Positions 1 to 5,882 of a stretch of 7,584 bases of DNA are shown in pieces. This DNA comes from CBIHNH01 sp966211425 (lineage in GTDB: Bacteria > Patescibacteriota > Saccharimonadia > Saccharimonadales > Saccharimonadaceae), in assembly GCA_966211425.1 (NCBI GenBank), contig CBIHNH010000029.1:1-7584 (forward strand), written 5' to 3'. The first letter of the stretch is position 1. Every line of letters starts with the position of its first letter. The notes under the pieces were generated by a model, which was not told the DNA's origin, did not search any database, and saw nothing but the letters and a program-made list of their open reading frames with translations. The translations under genes and the position numbers were made by a program.

Positions 1-392
1 ATTACGAGGGTATCAGTCACTTGATCAGCCGTTGGGGAGAGGACATCTTTAACGTCACACTGAGCCAGATGACTGAAACACCGGTTATCACCTTTGTACT
101 TGAGGGCGTCGAAGCGGTTGCGCACGTTCGAAAAATGGTTGGTACGACTGATCCGAAAGACTCCGCACCTGGAACGATACGCGGGGACTTCACCCATGTA
201 ACCCGCGCGTACACGAACCCTCGCGGTGCGACACTGCCAAATATCCTTCACGCTTCGGGTAACACTGAGGAAGCGGTGCAGGAGATTGCGCTCTGGTTCG
301 CCCACGACGAGGTCTACGCCGAGTACGAAACTGCTCACAGCCCGATCGTTCGCGGCCGTATACCAGAAAAGAAAGACAAAAAAGCCGAGTAA
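1..392 (+). CDS. ndk: Nucleoside diphosphate kinase, C-terminal part (5' end outside window)
   Basis: The enzyme moves the gamma-phosphate from ATP to nucleoside diphosphates through a phospho-histidine, balancing cytosolic NTP and dNTP pools. The frame is open to the left edge (codons from base 3), so this is a partial gene; the TTG at 21 is only the first possible start inside the window and is not a credible one. Visible NDK signatures are the RKMVGTTDPKDSAPGTIRGDF stretch, split here as RKMVGTTDP and SAPGTIRGDF, then NILHASGN carrying the active-site histidine (codon 249-251), then EIALWF. The segment between RGDF and NILHAS is about ten residues longer than in the short Escherichia coli-type enzyme, as in some archaeal-like or CPR forms (from memory). 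The C-terminal tail is lysine-rich. The stop TAA at 390-392 lies in the loop of a small hairpin and tRNA-Arg starts 11 bases later, so the two may be co-transcribed. Identity is secure. Confidence 0.95.
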   Translation, partial: YEGISHLISRWGEDIFNVTLSQMTETPVITFVLEGVEAVAHVRKMVGTTDPKDSAPGTIRGDFTHVTRAYTNPRGATLPNILHASGNTEEAVQEIALWFAHDEVYAEYETAHSPIVRGRIPEKKDKKAE

Positions 393-401
393 TCGGCCTT
401 T
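384..401 (+). terminator. Small hairpin across the ndk stop codon (weak terminator or processing site)
   Basis: GCCGA (384-388) and TCGGC (393-397) can pair around a four-base loop holding part of the stop codon, followed by CTTT. The stem has only five pairs and the T run is short, so efficient termination is unlikely. It may mark the ndk mRNA end or simply separate ndk from the tRNA. The same CGGCCTTTATG sequence occurs again in the true terminator at 487-509. Confidence 0.3.
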
Positions 402-403
402 AT

Positions 404-478
404 GCCTCGGTAGTTCAACGGATAGAATAACTCCGTCCTAAGGAGCAGATGTTGGTTCGATTCCAGCCCGGGGTACCA
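404..478 (+). tRNA. tRNA-Arg, anticodon CCT, with encoded CCA
   Basis: A complete cloverleaf can be drawn. The acceptor stem is 404-410 with 468-474 (a G-T pair at the end). The D stem is GTTC/GAAT (413-416, 425-428). The anticodon stem is 430-434/442-446 with an A-C mismatch at its first pair, and the loop GTCCTAA has anticodon CCT at 437-439. The T stem is 451-455/463-467 with loop TTCGATT. The discriminator is A475 and CCA is encoded at 476-478. The D loop AACGGATA has an A after GG, the usual arginine identity position A20. It reads AGG, a rare arginine codon in many bacteria. No separate promoter is obvious, so it may be made with ndk. A strong terminator follows at once. Confidence 0.93.
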
Positions 479-486
479 GTACAAGA

Positions 487-509
487 GCCGGCCTTTATGG
501 CCGGTTTTT
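487..509 (+). terminator. Rho-independent terminator after tRNA-Arg
   Basis: CCGGCC (488-493) pairs with GGCCGG (499-504) around the loop TTTAT, and G487 can pair with T505. Five Ts follow (505-509). The all-GC stem and T run make it a convincing terminator for the ndk/tRNA-Arg transcript. Confidence 0.9.
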
Positions 510-543
510 GCATCGATAGATTATCACTGGAAGAACAGGGGAC

Positions 544-589
544 AATAGTATATATACTTTACTTAATAAACTAAATTATATATACTATT
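544..589 (+). promoter_or_regulatory. AT-rich inverted repeat, possible operator
   Basis: AATAGTATATATA (544-556) is repeated exactly inverted as TATATATACTATT (577-589), with 20 bases between. The left arm lies within a shorter perfect palindrome, AGTATATATACT (547-558). The right arm covers the predicted -10 box and the left arm ends just before the -35 box. This layout fits a repressor site. The downstream MarR-family gene is the natural candidate, because MarR dimers bind short AT-rich palindromes, but that link is inference. Confidence 0.5.
558..586 (+). promoter_or_regulatory. Promoter for the helical-repeat membrane protein
   Basis: TTTACT (558-563) is a 4/6 match to the -35 consensus and TATACT (581-586) a 5/6 match to -10, with the ideal 17-base spacing. 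Start of transcription would be near 593, giving a leader of about 25 bases that contains the Shine-Dalgarno site. The promoter lies inside an inverted repeat. Confidence 0.65.
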
Positions 590-606
590 ATCTATCCACT
601 ATTAAT

Positions 607-613
607 AAGGAGG
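607..613 (+). promoter_or_regulatory. Strong Shine-Dalgarno site
   Basis: AAGGAGG ends four bases before the ATG at 618. It is the only full Shine-Dalgarno match in front of any gene in this window, and it settles the start of the 231-aa protein. Confidence 0.85.
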
Positions 614-617
614 AACT

Positions 618-1313
618 ATGGATAAATCATCACACGGCGCGGCACTGATCGTAGGAATCGTTGCACTAGTATTGGGCGGCGGTGCAGGTTACGCACTCGG
701 TATGAACAAAGATATGATGGAGACATCATCAAACAACAACTCACAGCAGTCATCAATGGTCATTACCAGTCCTGCAGCAGATATCAGGGTAGGGATGAAC
801 AACTTGCTCCGTGAGCATGTCAGTTCTAGCCTCGACGTTACGCGGGCGATTGCTGATGAAGCCCCGCAGGCCGAGCTTGATGGCGCTCTATCGGCTCAGA
901 CCGCAAATGCTGTTGCGATAGCCGAAGCTGTCGGCAGTGTCTATGGTGAGGAAGCCCAAAAACAGATCACGGGAATGTTCGTTGAACATATCAAGGCCTC
1001 GAACGATTATGCCCGAGCCGTAGCTGCCGATGATCAGGCCGCCAAGGAAGCCGCAAATACTGAACTCAAAGAATATCTGGAGGAGATCTCTACGTTCTTT
1101 AGTACGGCTATAGAAGGCTTGCCGCAAGAAACTGTCTACGGCCTGCTCGAAGAGCATGAAAACTTACTGAACCAATCAGTACAGGCGTATCAGGACGGTG
1201 ACTTTACACGTTCTTATGAGCTTGAGCGTGAAGCACTAACTCAAATGAATGGTATTGCCGATGCGTTGTCTGGTGGAATCGTAAAAACTAATCCCGACAA
1301 GTTCAAGCAGTAA
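618..1313 (+). CDS. Membrane-anchored extracytoplasmic helical protein with three EH repeats
   Basis: A 231-residue protein of unknown function. Residues 8-28 form one glycine-rich hydrophobic segment (membrane anchor or uncleaved signal). Then comes a Ser/Asn/Gln-rich linker (about 36-48) and an all-helical domain to the C-terminus. Within the domain a helix beginning with Glu-His recurs three times: REH (65-67), VEH (122-124) and EEH (178-180), spaced 57 and 56 residues, with similar following text (Y-A-x-A, D, E, S). The layout, including VGSVYGEEA in the middle and GIVKTNPDKF near the end, resembles a Firmicutes helical-bundle family I know only as uncharacterised. The active site for recruitment is likely outside the membrane, but no enzyme motif is seen. 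The start is fixed by AAGGAGG. The tandem stops TAA TAA end it. It has its own promoter inside an inverted repeat, and a MarR regulator follows, so regulated expression is likely. Confidence 0.85.
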   Translation: MDKSSHGAALIVGIVALVLGGGAGYALGMNKDMMETSSNNNSQQSSMVITSPAADIRVGMNNLLREHVSSSLDVTRAIADEAPQAELDGALSAQTANAVAIAEAVGSVYGEEAQKQITGMFVEHIKASNDYARAVAADDQAAKEAANTELKEYLEEISTFFSTAIEGLPQETVYGLLEEHENLLNQSVQAYQDGDFTRSYELEREALTQMNGIADALSGGIVKTNPDKFKQ

Positions 1314-1328
1314 TAACCGACATTTTAC

Positions 1329-1369
1329 TCCACCCATCGCTGCGGTCGTATGGCTGCGGGGTGGGTGGA
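1329..1369 (+). terminator. Long hairpin between the membrane protein gene and marR
   Basis: TCCACCCA (1329-1336) pairs perfectly with TGGGTGGA (1362-1369) around 25 bases that carry GCTGCGG twice. No T run follows, so this is not a standard intrinsic terminator. The 3' arm ends two bases before the TATAAT of the marR promoter, so the inverted repeat could instead be an operator or protect the upstream mRNA 3' end. Confidence 0.4.
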
Positions 1370-1371
1370 TG

Positions 1372-1377
1372 TATAAT
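1372..1377 (+). promoter_or_regulatory. -10 box for marR, near-leaderless
   Basis: A perfect TATAAT lies 12 bases before the ATG at 1390, so transcription would begin about 5 bases before the start codon. I see no good -35 box and no Shine-Dalgarno site in the remaining bases. Confidence 0.55.
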
Positions 1378-1389
1378 CGGTAAGATACT

Positions 1390-1860
1390 ATGACTCATAG
1401 ACACGACACGCCAGACCTCAGCCAGATATACAGCTACCAAGCGTCAATTTTGCATGCACGGGCGTATCGCAACCTAAAACAGCACAAGAACGCGATCCTA
1501 AAGCGTCACGGGCTCAGCATGATGCAGTGGATGGTCTTGGGCCTTATCAACGACGCTAAGGGTGGCGTACGCATCTCCGATATAGCCGAACAGCTCGATA
1601 CCACGCAGGCATTTGCGACGACCACGGTAAATATTCTCGAGGCACGTGACTTCGTAACGCGGACTGCGGATGAGAAGGATAAACGAGCCAAGTTCGTAAA
1701 GATAAAGCCTGATCACCGTCGTCTTGTCAATGAGATCGAGCTGGACGTCCGGCAAAAACTCCGCGAGTCACTCTATGCAGGGGTCACTCGTGATGAACTG
1801 ACGGCGTTCATGAAGGTGCTCGCGGTGTTTTCGGAGGATGAAAAAGGCGTCCTGAAGTAG
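1390..1860 (+). CDS. MarR-family winged-helix transcriptional regulator
   Basis: A 156-residue cytoplasmic regulator of usual MarR length. Helices at the N-terminus (about 10-40) would form the dimer interface. The winged helix-turn-helix spans about 43-106: RISDIAEQLDTTQAFATTTV (61-80) is the helix-turn-helix with its recognition helix, and ADEKDKRAKFVKI (93-105) is the wing, matching the usual DERDRR-type wing motif. The C-terminal helices close the dimer. MarR proteins usually repress nearby genes and release DNA on binding small phenolic ligands or on oxidation; no cysteine is present here, so thiol oxidation sensing is unlikely. The gene follows the helical-repeat membrane protein by 76 bases, behind its own -10 box, and ends at an intrinsic terminator. 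The palindromic AT-rich promoter at 544-589 is the best candidate target. Confidence 0.92.
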   Translation: MTHRHDTPDLSQIYSYQASILHARAYRNLKQHKNAILKRHGLSMMQWMVLGLINDAKGGVRISDIAEQLDTTQAFATTTVNILEARDFVTRTADEKDKRAKFVKIKPDHRRLVNEIELDVRQKLRESLYAGVTRDELTAFMKVLAVFSEDEKGVLK

Positions 1861-1884
1861 CACCCGTCCCTGGCAGCGAAAACG

Positions 1885-1908
1885 ATACCGGATTTTACCG
1901 GTATTTTT
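1885..1908 (+). terminator. Rho-independent terminator after marR
   Basis: ATACCGG (1885-1891) pairs with CCGGTAT (1898-1904) around the six-base loop ATTTTA, and a run of five Ts covers 1904-1908. It ends only three bases before the -10 box of the next gene, so termination and initiation are packed together. Confidence 0.85.
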
Positions 1909-1910
1909 AG

Positions 1911-1916
1911 TATGAT
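1911..1916 (+). promoter_or_regulatory. -10 box for the PH-domain gene, leaderless arrangement
   Basis: TATGAT (5/6) ends six bases before the ATG at 1923, so the expected transcription start falls on or next to the A of the start codon. The -35 region would lie inside the marR terminator and has no clear consensus. Confidence 0.5.
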
Positions 1917-1922
1917 AGACCT

Positions 1923-2441
1923 ATGGAACTATCATTTGACGGCCAACGCGAAGACGAAGAAGTCGTTCTGGTCTTTCGCCGTCATATCATTGCGCTTCGC
2001 AAAGGGTTTTATTCGATTCTAATACCGTTTGTACTAGCCAGCATCCCGACACTCATCAACCCCGGTGAACTACTGTATCTCTGGATTGCGCTGGGCGGTC
2101 TCGGATTCGGTTTGTTGCTGTTCGCTTACCACTGGGTGGGCTGGTATTTTACGATATTTATCCTGACAAACCAGCGCCTTCGCCAGAGTACTCAGAAGGG
2201 ATTATTCGGTAAAAGCGTCATCGACCTGCCGGTGTCAAAGATCCAAAACATAAGCTATACTATTCCTGGGTTCAGTGGTGAGCTTTTTGGGTTTGGTACG
2301 ATAATCGTTCAGACCTACGTCGGTGATCTTATTCTTGATCTCATTCATCGCCCGAACCACGTGTATAACAAACTGCAGGACGTCACGGCAACGACAAGTT
2401 CGCAGAAAACTACGGAAAACTATGAAGAAGTTGATAGCTAA
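1923..2441 (+). CDS. Membrane PH-domain protein (YdbS/DUF304-like)
   Basis: A 172-residue membrane protein. A short charged N-terminus is followed by two hydrophobic helices (about 27-45 and 52-72). A bacterial PH-like domain follows: FILTNQRLRQ (79-88), GLFGKSVIDLPVSKIQNI (93-110) and GELFGFGTIIVQTYVGD (119-135). This is the same order as in YdbS/YdbT proteins: LT..RL, then I-P-L-x-K-I-Q, then LFGxGTI. The Ser/Thr/Gln-rich tail is cytoplasmic. Such proteins are thought to be membrane-linked scaffolds; no catalytic role is known. The start ATG has no Shine-Dalgarno site but sits right behind TATGAT. The gene overlaps the next one by 20 bases, so the two are translationally coupled, suggesting work at the same membrane site. 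Confidence 0.85.
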   Translation: MELSFDGQREDEEVVLVFRRHIIALRKGFYSILIPFVLASIPTLINPGELLYLWIALGGLGFGLLLFAYHWVGWYFTIFILTNQRLRQSTQKGLFGKSVIDLPVSKIQNISYTIPGFSGELFGFGTIIVQTYVGDLILDLIHRPNHVYNKLQDVTATTSSQKTTENYEEVDS

Positions 2442-3456
2442 ACTGCGCAAGCGCGATAAAACAGAAGATAAACCGAGCCGGATAACTAACGAGACCGTCG
2501 CTGAACACCGTGAGCAGATTCTCGCCGGTGGGCGCAAGTTCAAGTACCCAGTCCAGTATGCAAAGCATAAGCTGGTGCTCAACAGTGTTTTAATCGCTGT
2601 CGCGGCTATCGTGCTGCTCGTTGCGCTTTGCTGGTACTTCCTGTATGTTCAGCAGTCCAGCTCAAAGTTCATGTACCGCCTCACCCAGCTCGTGCCGGTT
2701 CCGGTAGCGAGTGTCGATGGTGAAAACGTACGTTACAGCGACTACCTGCGCAAATACCGTAGCGATATCTTTTCCTTGGTTCAGCAGGATCAGATTAACC
2801 TCAAGAGTGCTGATGGTAAACGCCAATCCGAGTATTACAAGCGTAAAGAGCTCGACAGCGCCATCAAAGACGCCTATGTTAACAAGCTTGCGCGCCAGCA
2901 CGACATCACGGTTTCTCGAACAGAGATCGATGATTTTATTACCCGGACTGTAAACAGTAAGTCGATTAGTCTTGAGGCGTATGAAAAGACGGTGCTGCGT
3001 AATTTTTATGACTGGTCACTCGATGAATACCGCGGTATCGTCAAAGCCCGTCTCCTGTCACAAAAGGTCGGCTTCGCTATCGATGACGCCGCCAAAAAGC
3101 GCGCCGAGTCTGTTGCAAAGAAAGCTGCCGCACCTGGCGCTGATTTTGCAGCGCTCGCTATGGAGCACTCCGATGATGTCGCTACCGTACCAAATGGAGG
3201 CAGCGTTGGTTCGCTACCGCTTGACAACCAGGACGTAAACGGACTGATAGCCGAAGCCAAGCGGATGAGCGCCGGTCAAGTAAAGGGTCCGTTCAAGGGA
3301 AGTGATGGCTACTACATCATCAAGCTGATCGAAAAGACCAGTACCTCTGTCCACTATGCACAGATAAAGATTGGCCTCACGGAGCTTGATAAACGGTTCG
3401 AAGCGGTCAAAAAGGCCGACAAGATCAAAGAATACATCGACGTCGACAAGCTCTAG
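2422..3456 (+). CDS. SurA/PrsA-like membrane-anchored foldase with degenerate parvulin domain
   Basis: A 344-residue protein predicted to help secreted proteins fold outside the membrane. A basic cytoplasmic N-terminus (1-50) is followed by one membrane helix (about 51-76). A SurA-N-like helical chaperone region (about 96-215) starts with VASVDGENVRYSDYLRKY. A PpiC/parvulin-like region (about 222-305) has GADFAALAMEHSDD (239-252), NGGSVGSLPL (258-267), GQVKGPF (285-291) and GYYIIKL (296-302). The usual first strand with its histidine (xxHILV) is missing in front of the domain, and the usual late histidine of GYHIIK is tyrosine (Y298), so isomerase activity is doubtful; chaperone activity is more likely. 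A strand-like VHYAQIKI (310-317) follows the domain. ATG 2422 is chosen because an earlier GTG at 2323 would overlap the PH gene by about 120 bases and add residues unlike this family. The Shine-Dalgarno match (GGAAA) is weak and the start lies in the preceding gene, so coupling is expected. Confidence 0.85.
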   Translation: MKKLIAKLRKRDKTEDKPSRITNETVAEHREQILAGGRKFKYPVQYAKHKLVLNSVLIAVAAIVLLVALCWYFLYVQQSSSKFMYRLTQLVPVPVASVDGENVRYSDYLRKYRSDIFSLVQQDQINLKSADGKRQSEYYKRKELDSAIKDAYVNKLARQHDITVSRTEIDDFITRTVNSKSISLEAYEKTVLRNFYDWSLDEYRGIVKARLLSQKVGFAIDDAAKKRAESVAKKAAAPGADFAALAMEHSDDVATVPNGGSVGSLPLDNQDVNGLIAEAKRMSAGQVKGPFKGSDGYYIIKLIEKTSTSVHYAQIKIGLTELDKRFEAVKKADKIKEYIDVDKL

Positions 3457-3509
3457 CGCATCGTCGGTTCGGGTCGACAAATCCCCTTAGAAACATTGAG
3501 AAGCTTTCT

Positions 3510-3587
3510 TGGCGCGCCCGACCGGATTCGAACCGGCGATCTCCTCCGTGACAGGGAGGCGTGATAGGCCAACTTCACTACGGGCGC
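3510..3587 (-). tRNA. tRNA-Asp, anticodon GTC, with encoded CCA
   Basis: On the minus strand the acceptor GCGCCCG (3587-3581) pairs perfectly with CGGGCGC (3520-3514). The D stem is GTGA/TCAC with a ten-base loop. The anticodon stem CCTCC/GGAGG holds loop CTGTCAC with anticodon GTC. The T arm is GCCGG, TTCGAAT, CCGGT. The discriminator is G (3513), as aspartate tRNAs require, and CCA is encoded (3512-3510). The gene reads leftwards towards the foldase gene, so the two converge with about 53 bases between them and no clear terminator. A TAAAAT at 3615-3610 is a possible -10 box for it. Confidence 0.95.
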
Positions 3588-3695
3588 ACACAGAGAGATT
3601 CTCAATGTGATTTTAACTTCGTAAAGCGAATTCAACCAAGCAATCTTAGCAAATTTTGCCCTTCGGCGCAACAGGGGAGACATCGCTGGATAGTT

Positions 3696-3704
3696 TGGTA
3701 TAAT
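3696..3704 (+). promoter_or_regulatory. Extended -10 promoter for tRNA-Thr
   Basis: TGGTATAAT (3696-3704) is a perfect -10 box with the extended TG element; no clear -35 box is seen. Transcription would start near 3711, about 33 bases before the tRNA. A second box, TATAAA (3726-3731), lies 12 bases before the tRNA and could be an alternative. Confidence 0.6.
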
Positions 3705-3743
3705 TGTGCCTGGAAATGCCTATCCTATAAAGTAGTCATAGCT

Positions 3744-3819
3744 GCCACCTTAGCTCAGTTGGTAGAGCATCGCATTCGTAACGCGAAGGTCGCCGGTTCG
3801 ATCCCGGCAGGTGGCTCCA
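3744..3819 (+). tRNA. tRNA-Thr, anticodon CGT, with encoded CCA
   Basis: The acceptor GCCACCT (3744-3750) pairs perfectly with AGGTGGC (3809-3815). The D arm is GCTC, AGTTGGTA, GAGC. The anticodon arm is TCGCA, TTCGTAA, CGCGA with an A-C mismatch next to the loop and anticodon CGT (reads ACG). The T arm is GCCGG, TTCGATC, CCGGC. The discriminator is T3816 and CCA is encoded at 3817-3819. It is divergent from tRNA-Asp, with the two promoters sharing 3588-3743. No terminator is visible after it, so transcripts may run into the membrane protein gene 62 bases downstream. Confidence 0.95.
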
Positions 3820-3864
3820 CGTATGATTTTCATCTGAAGAATCGCATTAGAGCATCGCAAGCGT

Positions 3865-3870
3865 TATACT
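3865..3870 (+). promoter_or_regulatory. -10 box for the membrane protein/glycosyltransferase pair
   Basis: TATACT (5/6) ends 11 bases before the ATG at 3882, so the leader would be about 5 bases, with no Shine-Dalgarno site. No good -35 box is present. Read-through from the tRNA-Thr promoter is the other possible source of transcript. Confidence 0.5.
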
Positions 3871-3881
3871 AAAGACCATAT

Positions 3882-4247
3882 ATGAGAACAACCTTTCAAA
3901 GTTCTATAAAAAACCGTACCTATCTGACGCCGCTCGTTATCGGCGCAATCCTCGTTATTATCCTGCTGGTGCTAGGAGCGAGTAATATCCGCTTTTCTGA
4001 ACTCCAGGTACCTGTTCGTTATAGCTCGTTCGGGATCACAAACTTTTACCGTGAGCAGTGGTTTTACCAGCTGACCTTTATGGTTTTCGGCCTGTCTGTC
4101 TACCTGGTAAACATCCTGATCAGCCTCAAGCTATACCAGAAAAAAAGCGCCAACTTTGCGGTCGCGTTTCAGTGGCTGAGTGTCGTTATCTTGCTCATGA
4201 CGATCGTCACGGTTGCGGCTATATTCCAAGTGGCGGATCTAGTCTAG
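3882..4247 (+). CDS. Small three-helix membrane protein preceding the glycosyltransferase
   Basis: A 121-residue protein I cannot name. It has a basic cytoplasmic N-terminus and three predicted membrane helices (about 15-33, 61-83 and 95-116). Between the first two is an outer loop containing VPVRYSSFGITNFYREQW (43-60), and between the last two a short basic loop, KLYQKKSAN (83-91). Small membrane proteins of this shape, with a VPxxY loop before helix two, recur in Patescibacteria genomes (from memory, unnamed). It ends three bases before the glycosyltransferase start, so the pair is almost surely one operon and translationally coupled. A role as partner or export helper of the glycosyltransferase is an inference from position only. 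The start ATG has no Shine-Dalgarno site but lies just behind a -10 box. Confidence 0.8.
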   Translation: MRTTFQSSIKNRTYLTPLVIGAILVIILLVLGASNIRFSELQVPVRYSSFGITNFYREQWFYQLTFMVFGLSVYLVNILISLKLYQKKSANFAVAFQWLSVVILLMTIVTVAAIFQVADLV

Positions 4248-4250
4248 ACG

Positions 4251-5882
4251 ATGACCGACCTCGAGATTCCCTTAGGCAAGCGCACAAAGTTCTACCGTTT
4301 CTTTGAGATGCTCCCGGCGATATTGAGCTACCTGATCATACTGCTTCCTATACTGCTTAGCTTTATCAGCCCGATCTACGGCGCTACCTTTATCATCATT
4401 TTTATCATCATCTGGTTTGTGAAGACGATCGGCATGTCATACCGCACCATACAGGGGTATAACACGCTACAGCGCGCGCAAAAGATTGACTGGAAAGGCC
4501 GACTGCACGACCTCGAGAATCCGGCTGAGGCTCTACTAGGGGGTCTGTATAAGAGTTCATGGCGCCACGAGGTACACCAGCACAACCTCGAACAGCTTGA
4601 GGCGACGGTCAATGCTCGCAAGCCATCAGACATCTATAACGCCGTTATCGTCGCCACCTATAACGAGTCGCGCGATGTGCTCGAGCCGACCATCCAGGCG
4701 GTTCTCGAGGGTGACTACGACCCAAAGCGCATCATCCTAACTATCGCCTATGAAGCCCGAGGCCCAGAGAGCACTGCCGAGGCAGTTAAAGCCCTGCAGA
4801 AGAAATATGAGAGCAAGTTTTTCAAGTTCTTTATCGTCAGCCACCCAGCCGATATGCCAAATGAGGTCGTCGGCAAGGGCGGCAACATCACCTTTGCGGG
4901 CCGTCAGCTCGAACGCGAGCTCGAGAAGTTGTCTATCGACCCCGAAAACGTACTCGTGACGACGCTCGATAGCGACAATCGTCCGCATAAGACGTATTTT
5001 TCGTATGTCACATACGAGTTTCTTGTTCATCCGGAGCCACGTTATGCTGCGTTCCAACCACTGGCGCTGTTTATGAACAATATATGGGACGTTCCGGCGC
5101 CGATGCGAGTGCTCGCTACCGGTAACTCGTTTTGGAACCTGATCGTATCCTTGCGCCCGCACATGCTCAGGAACTTCGCTGCCCATTCACAGAGTATGGC
5201 GGCGCTTATCGATATGGATTTTTGGAGCGTTCGAACCATCGTTGAGGATGGTCATCAGTTTTGGCGAAGCTACTTCCGTTTCGACGGGCATTATCAGGTC
5301 GTCCCGATCTATGTCCCGATCTATCAGGATGCCGTGCTCGCCGACACCTATCGAAAGACACTAAAGGCTCAGTTTGTTCAGCTCCGACGCTGGGCTTACG
5401 GAGCCTCTGATGTGCCGTACGTAGCCGAAAAAGTGTTCACCCGTGAGCGTACCGTACCGTTCGGTGACGGTATAGCCAAATTCCTCCGGTTGCTAGAGGG
5501 CCATGTGAGCTGGGCGACCGTGTCGTTCATTCTCTTGTTCGGTGCCTGGGGTCCACTGTTTATAAACCCCGAGTCAAACCGTAGTCTCGTAGCACACCAG
5601 CTCCCAACTATCGCCAGTGGTCTGCAGCAGTTCGCGATGATAGGGTTGTTCATCACGGTGTTCCTGTCGTTTCGGATGTTGCCGCCTCGACCAGAACGCT
5701 ACAAACGACGACGCAACTTCCTGATGCTCATCCAGTGGGTGCTGATGCCGATCACGAGTATCATCTATGGTTCGGCCGCAGCCCTTTACTCCCAGACGCG
5801 ACTACTGTTCGGCAAATACCTTGACCGCTTTGATGTCACCGACAAAGCAGTTGTTCAGTCCGACGGTACGACAAAGTCCTAG
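4251..5882 (+). CDS. Processive family-2 glycosyltransferase, cellulose-synthase-like membrane protein
   Basis: A 543-residue inner-membrane enzyme predicted to polymerise sugar from a nucleotide-sugar and pass the chain across the membrane. Two hydrophobic helices (about 22-40 and 42-61) precede a cytoplasmic GT-A domain. Visible catalytic motifs are AVIVATYNE (131-139), the metal-binding DSD (240-242), the base-containing VEDGH (331-335; Glu332, Asp333) and QLRRW (377-381), the Q-x-x-R-W signature of processive synthases such as cellulose, hyaluronan and poly-N-acetylglucosamine synthases. Three more helices follow (about 417-438, 457-477, 488-512). There is no PilZ domain, so control by cyclic di-GMP as in BcsA is not indicated. 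The sugar cannot be told from sequence. The start is three bases after the preceding stop with no Shine-Dalgarno site. The stop TAG overlaps the nrdR stop in CTAG. Confidence 0.9.
   Translation: MTDLEIPLGKRTKFYRFFEMLPAILSYLIILLPILLSFISPIYGATFIIIFIIIWFVKTIGMSYRTIQGYNTLQRAQKIDWKGRLHDLENPAEALLGGLYKSSWRHEVHQHNLEQLEATVNARKPSDIYNAVIVATYNESRDVLEPTIQAVLEGDYDPKRIILTIAYEARGPESTAEAVKALQKKYESKFFKFFIVSHPADMPNEVVGKGGNITFAGRQLERELEKLSIDPENVLVTTLDSDNRPHKTYFSYVTYEFLVHPEPRYAAFQPLALFMNNIWDVPAPMRVLATGNSFWNLIVSLRPHMLRNFAAHSQSMAALIDMDFWSVRTIVEDGHQFWRSYFRFDGHYQVVPIYVPIYQDAVLADTYRKTLKAQFVQLRRWAYGASDVPYVAEKVFTRERTVPFGDGIAKFLRLLEGHVSWATVSFILLFGAWGPLFINPESNRSLVAHQLPTIASGLQQFAMIGLFITVFLSFRMLPPRPERYKRRRNFLMLIQWVLMPITSIIYGSAAALYSQTRLLFGKYLDRFDVTDKAVVQSDGTTKS

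Noticed and set aside
2323..2421. Upstream GTG extension of the foldase gene
   Set aside because: It would overlap the PH-domain gene by about 120 bases and add 33 residues with a composition unlike the protein; ATG 2422 gives the expected basic N-terminus and membrane helix.
2235..2582. 115-aa minus-strand frame
   Set aside because: It lies antisense to two well-supported overlapping genes and looks like random translation.
3442..3480. GTCGACAA repeated at 3442-3449 and 3473-3480 as a foldase terminator
   Set aside because: The six-base palindrome can pair but there is no following T run on the plus strand, so it is not a convincing terminator.
3453..3683. 76-aa minus-strand frame
   Set aside because: It crosses the whole of tRNA-Asp and has no promoter or ribosome site of its own.
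3561..3872. 103-aa plus-strand frame
   Set aside because: It runs through the tRNA-Asp and tRNA-Thr genes, which are certain, and its residues resemble no protein.
4737..5186. 149-aa minus-strand frame inside the glycosyltransferase
   Set aside because: It is a shadow of a gene with all its catalytic motifs; no promoter or recognisable domain.
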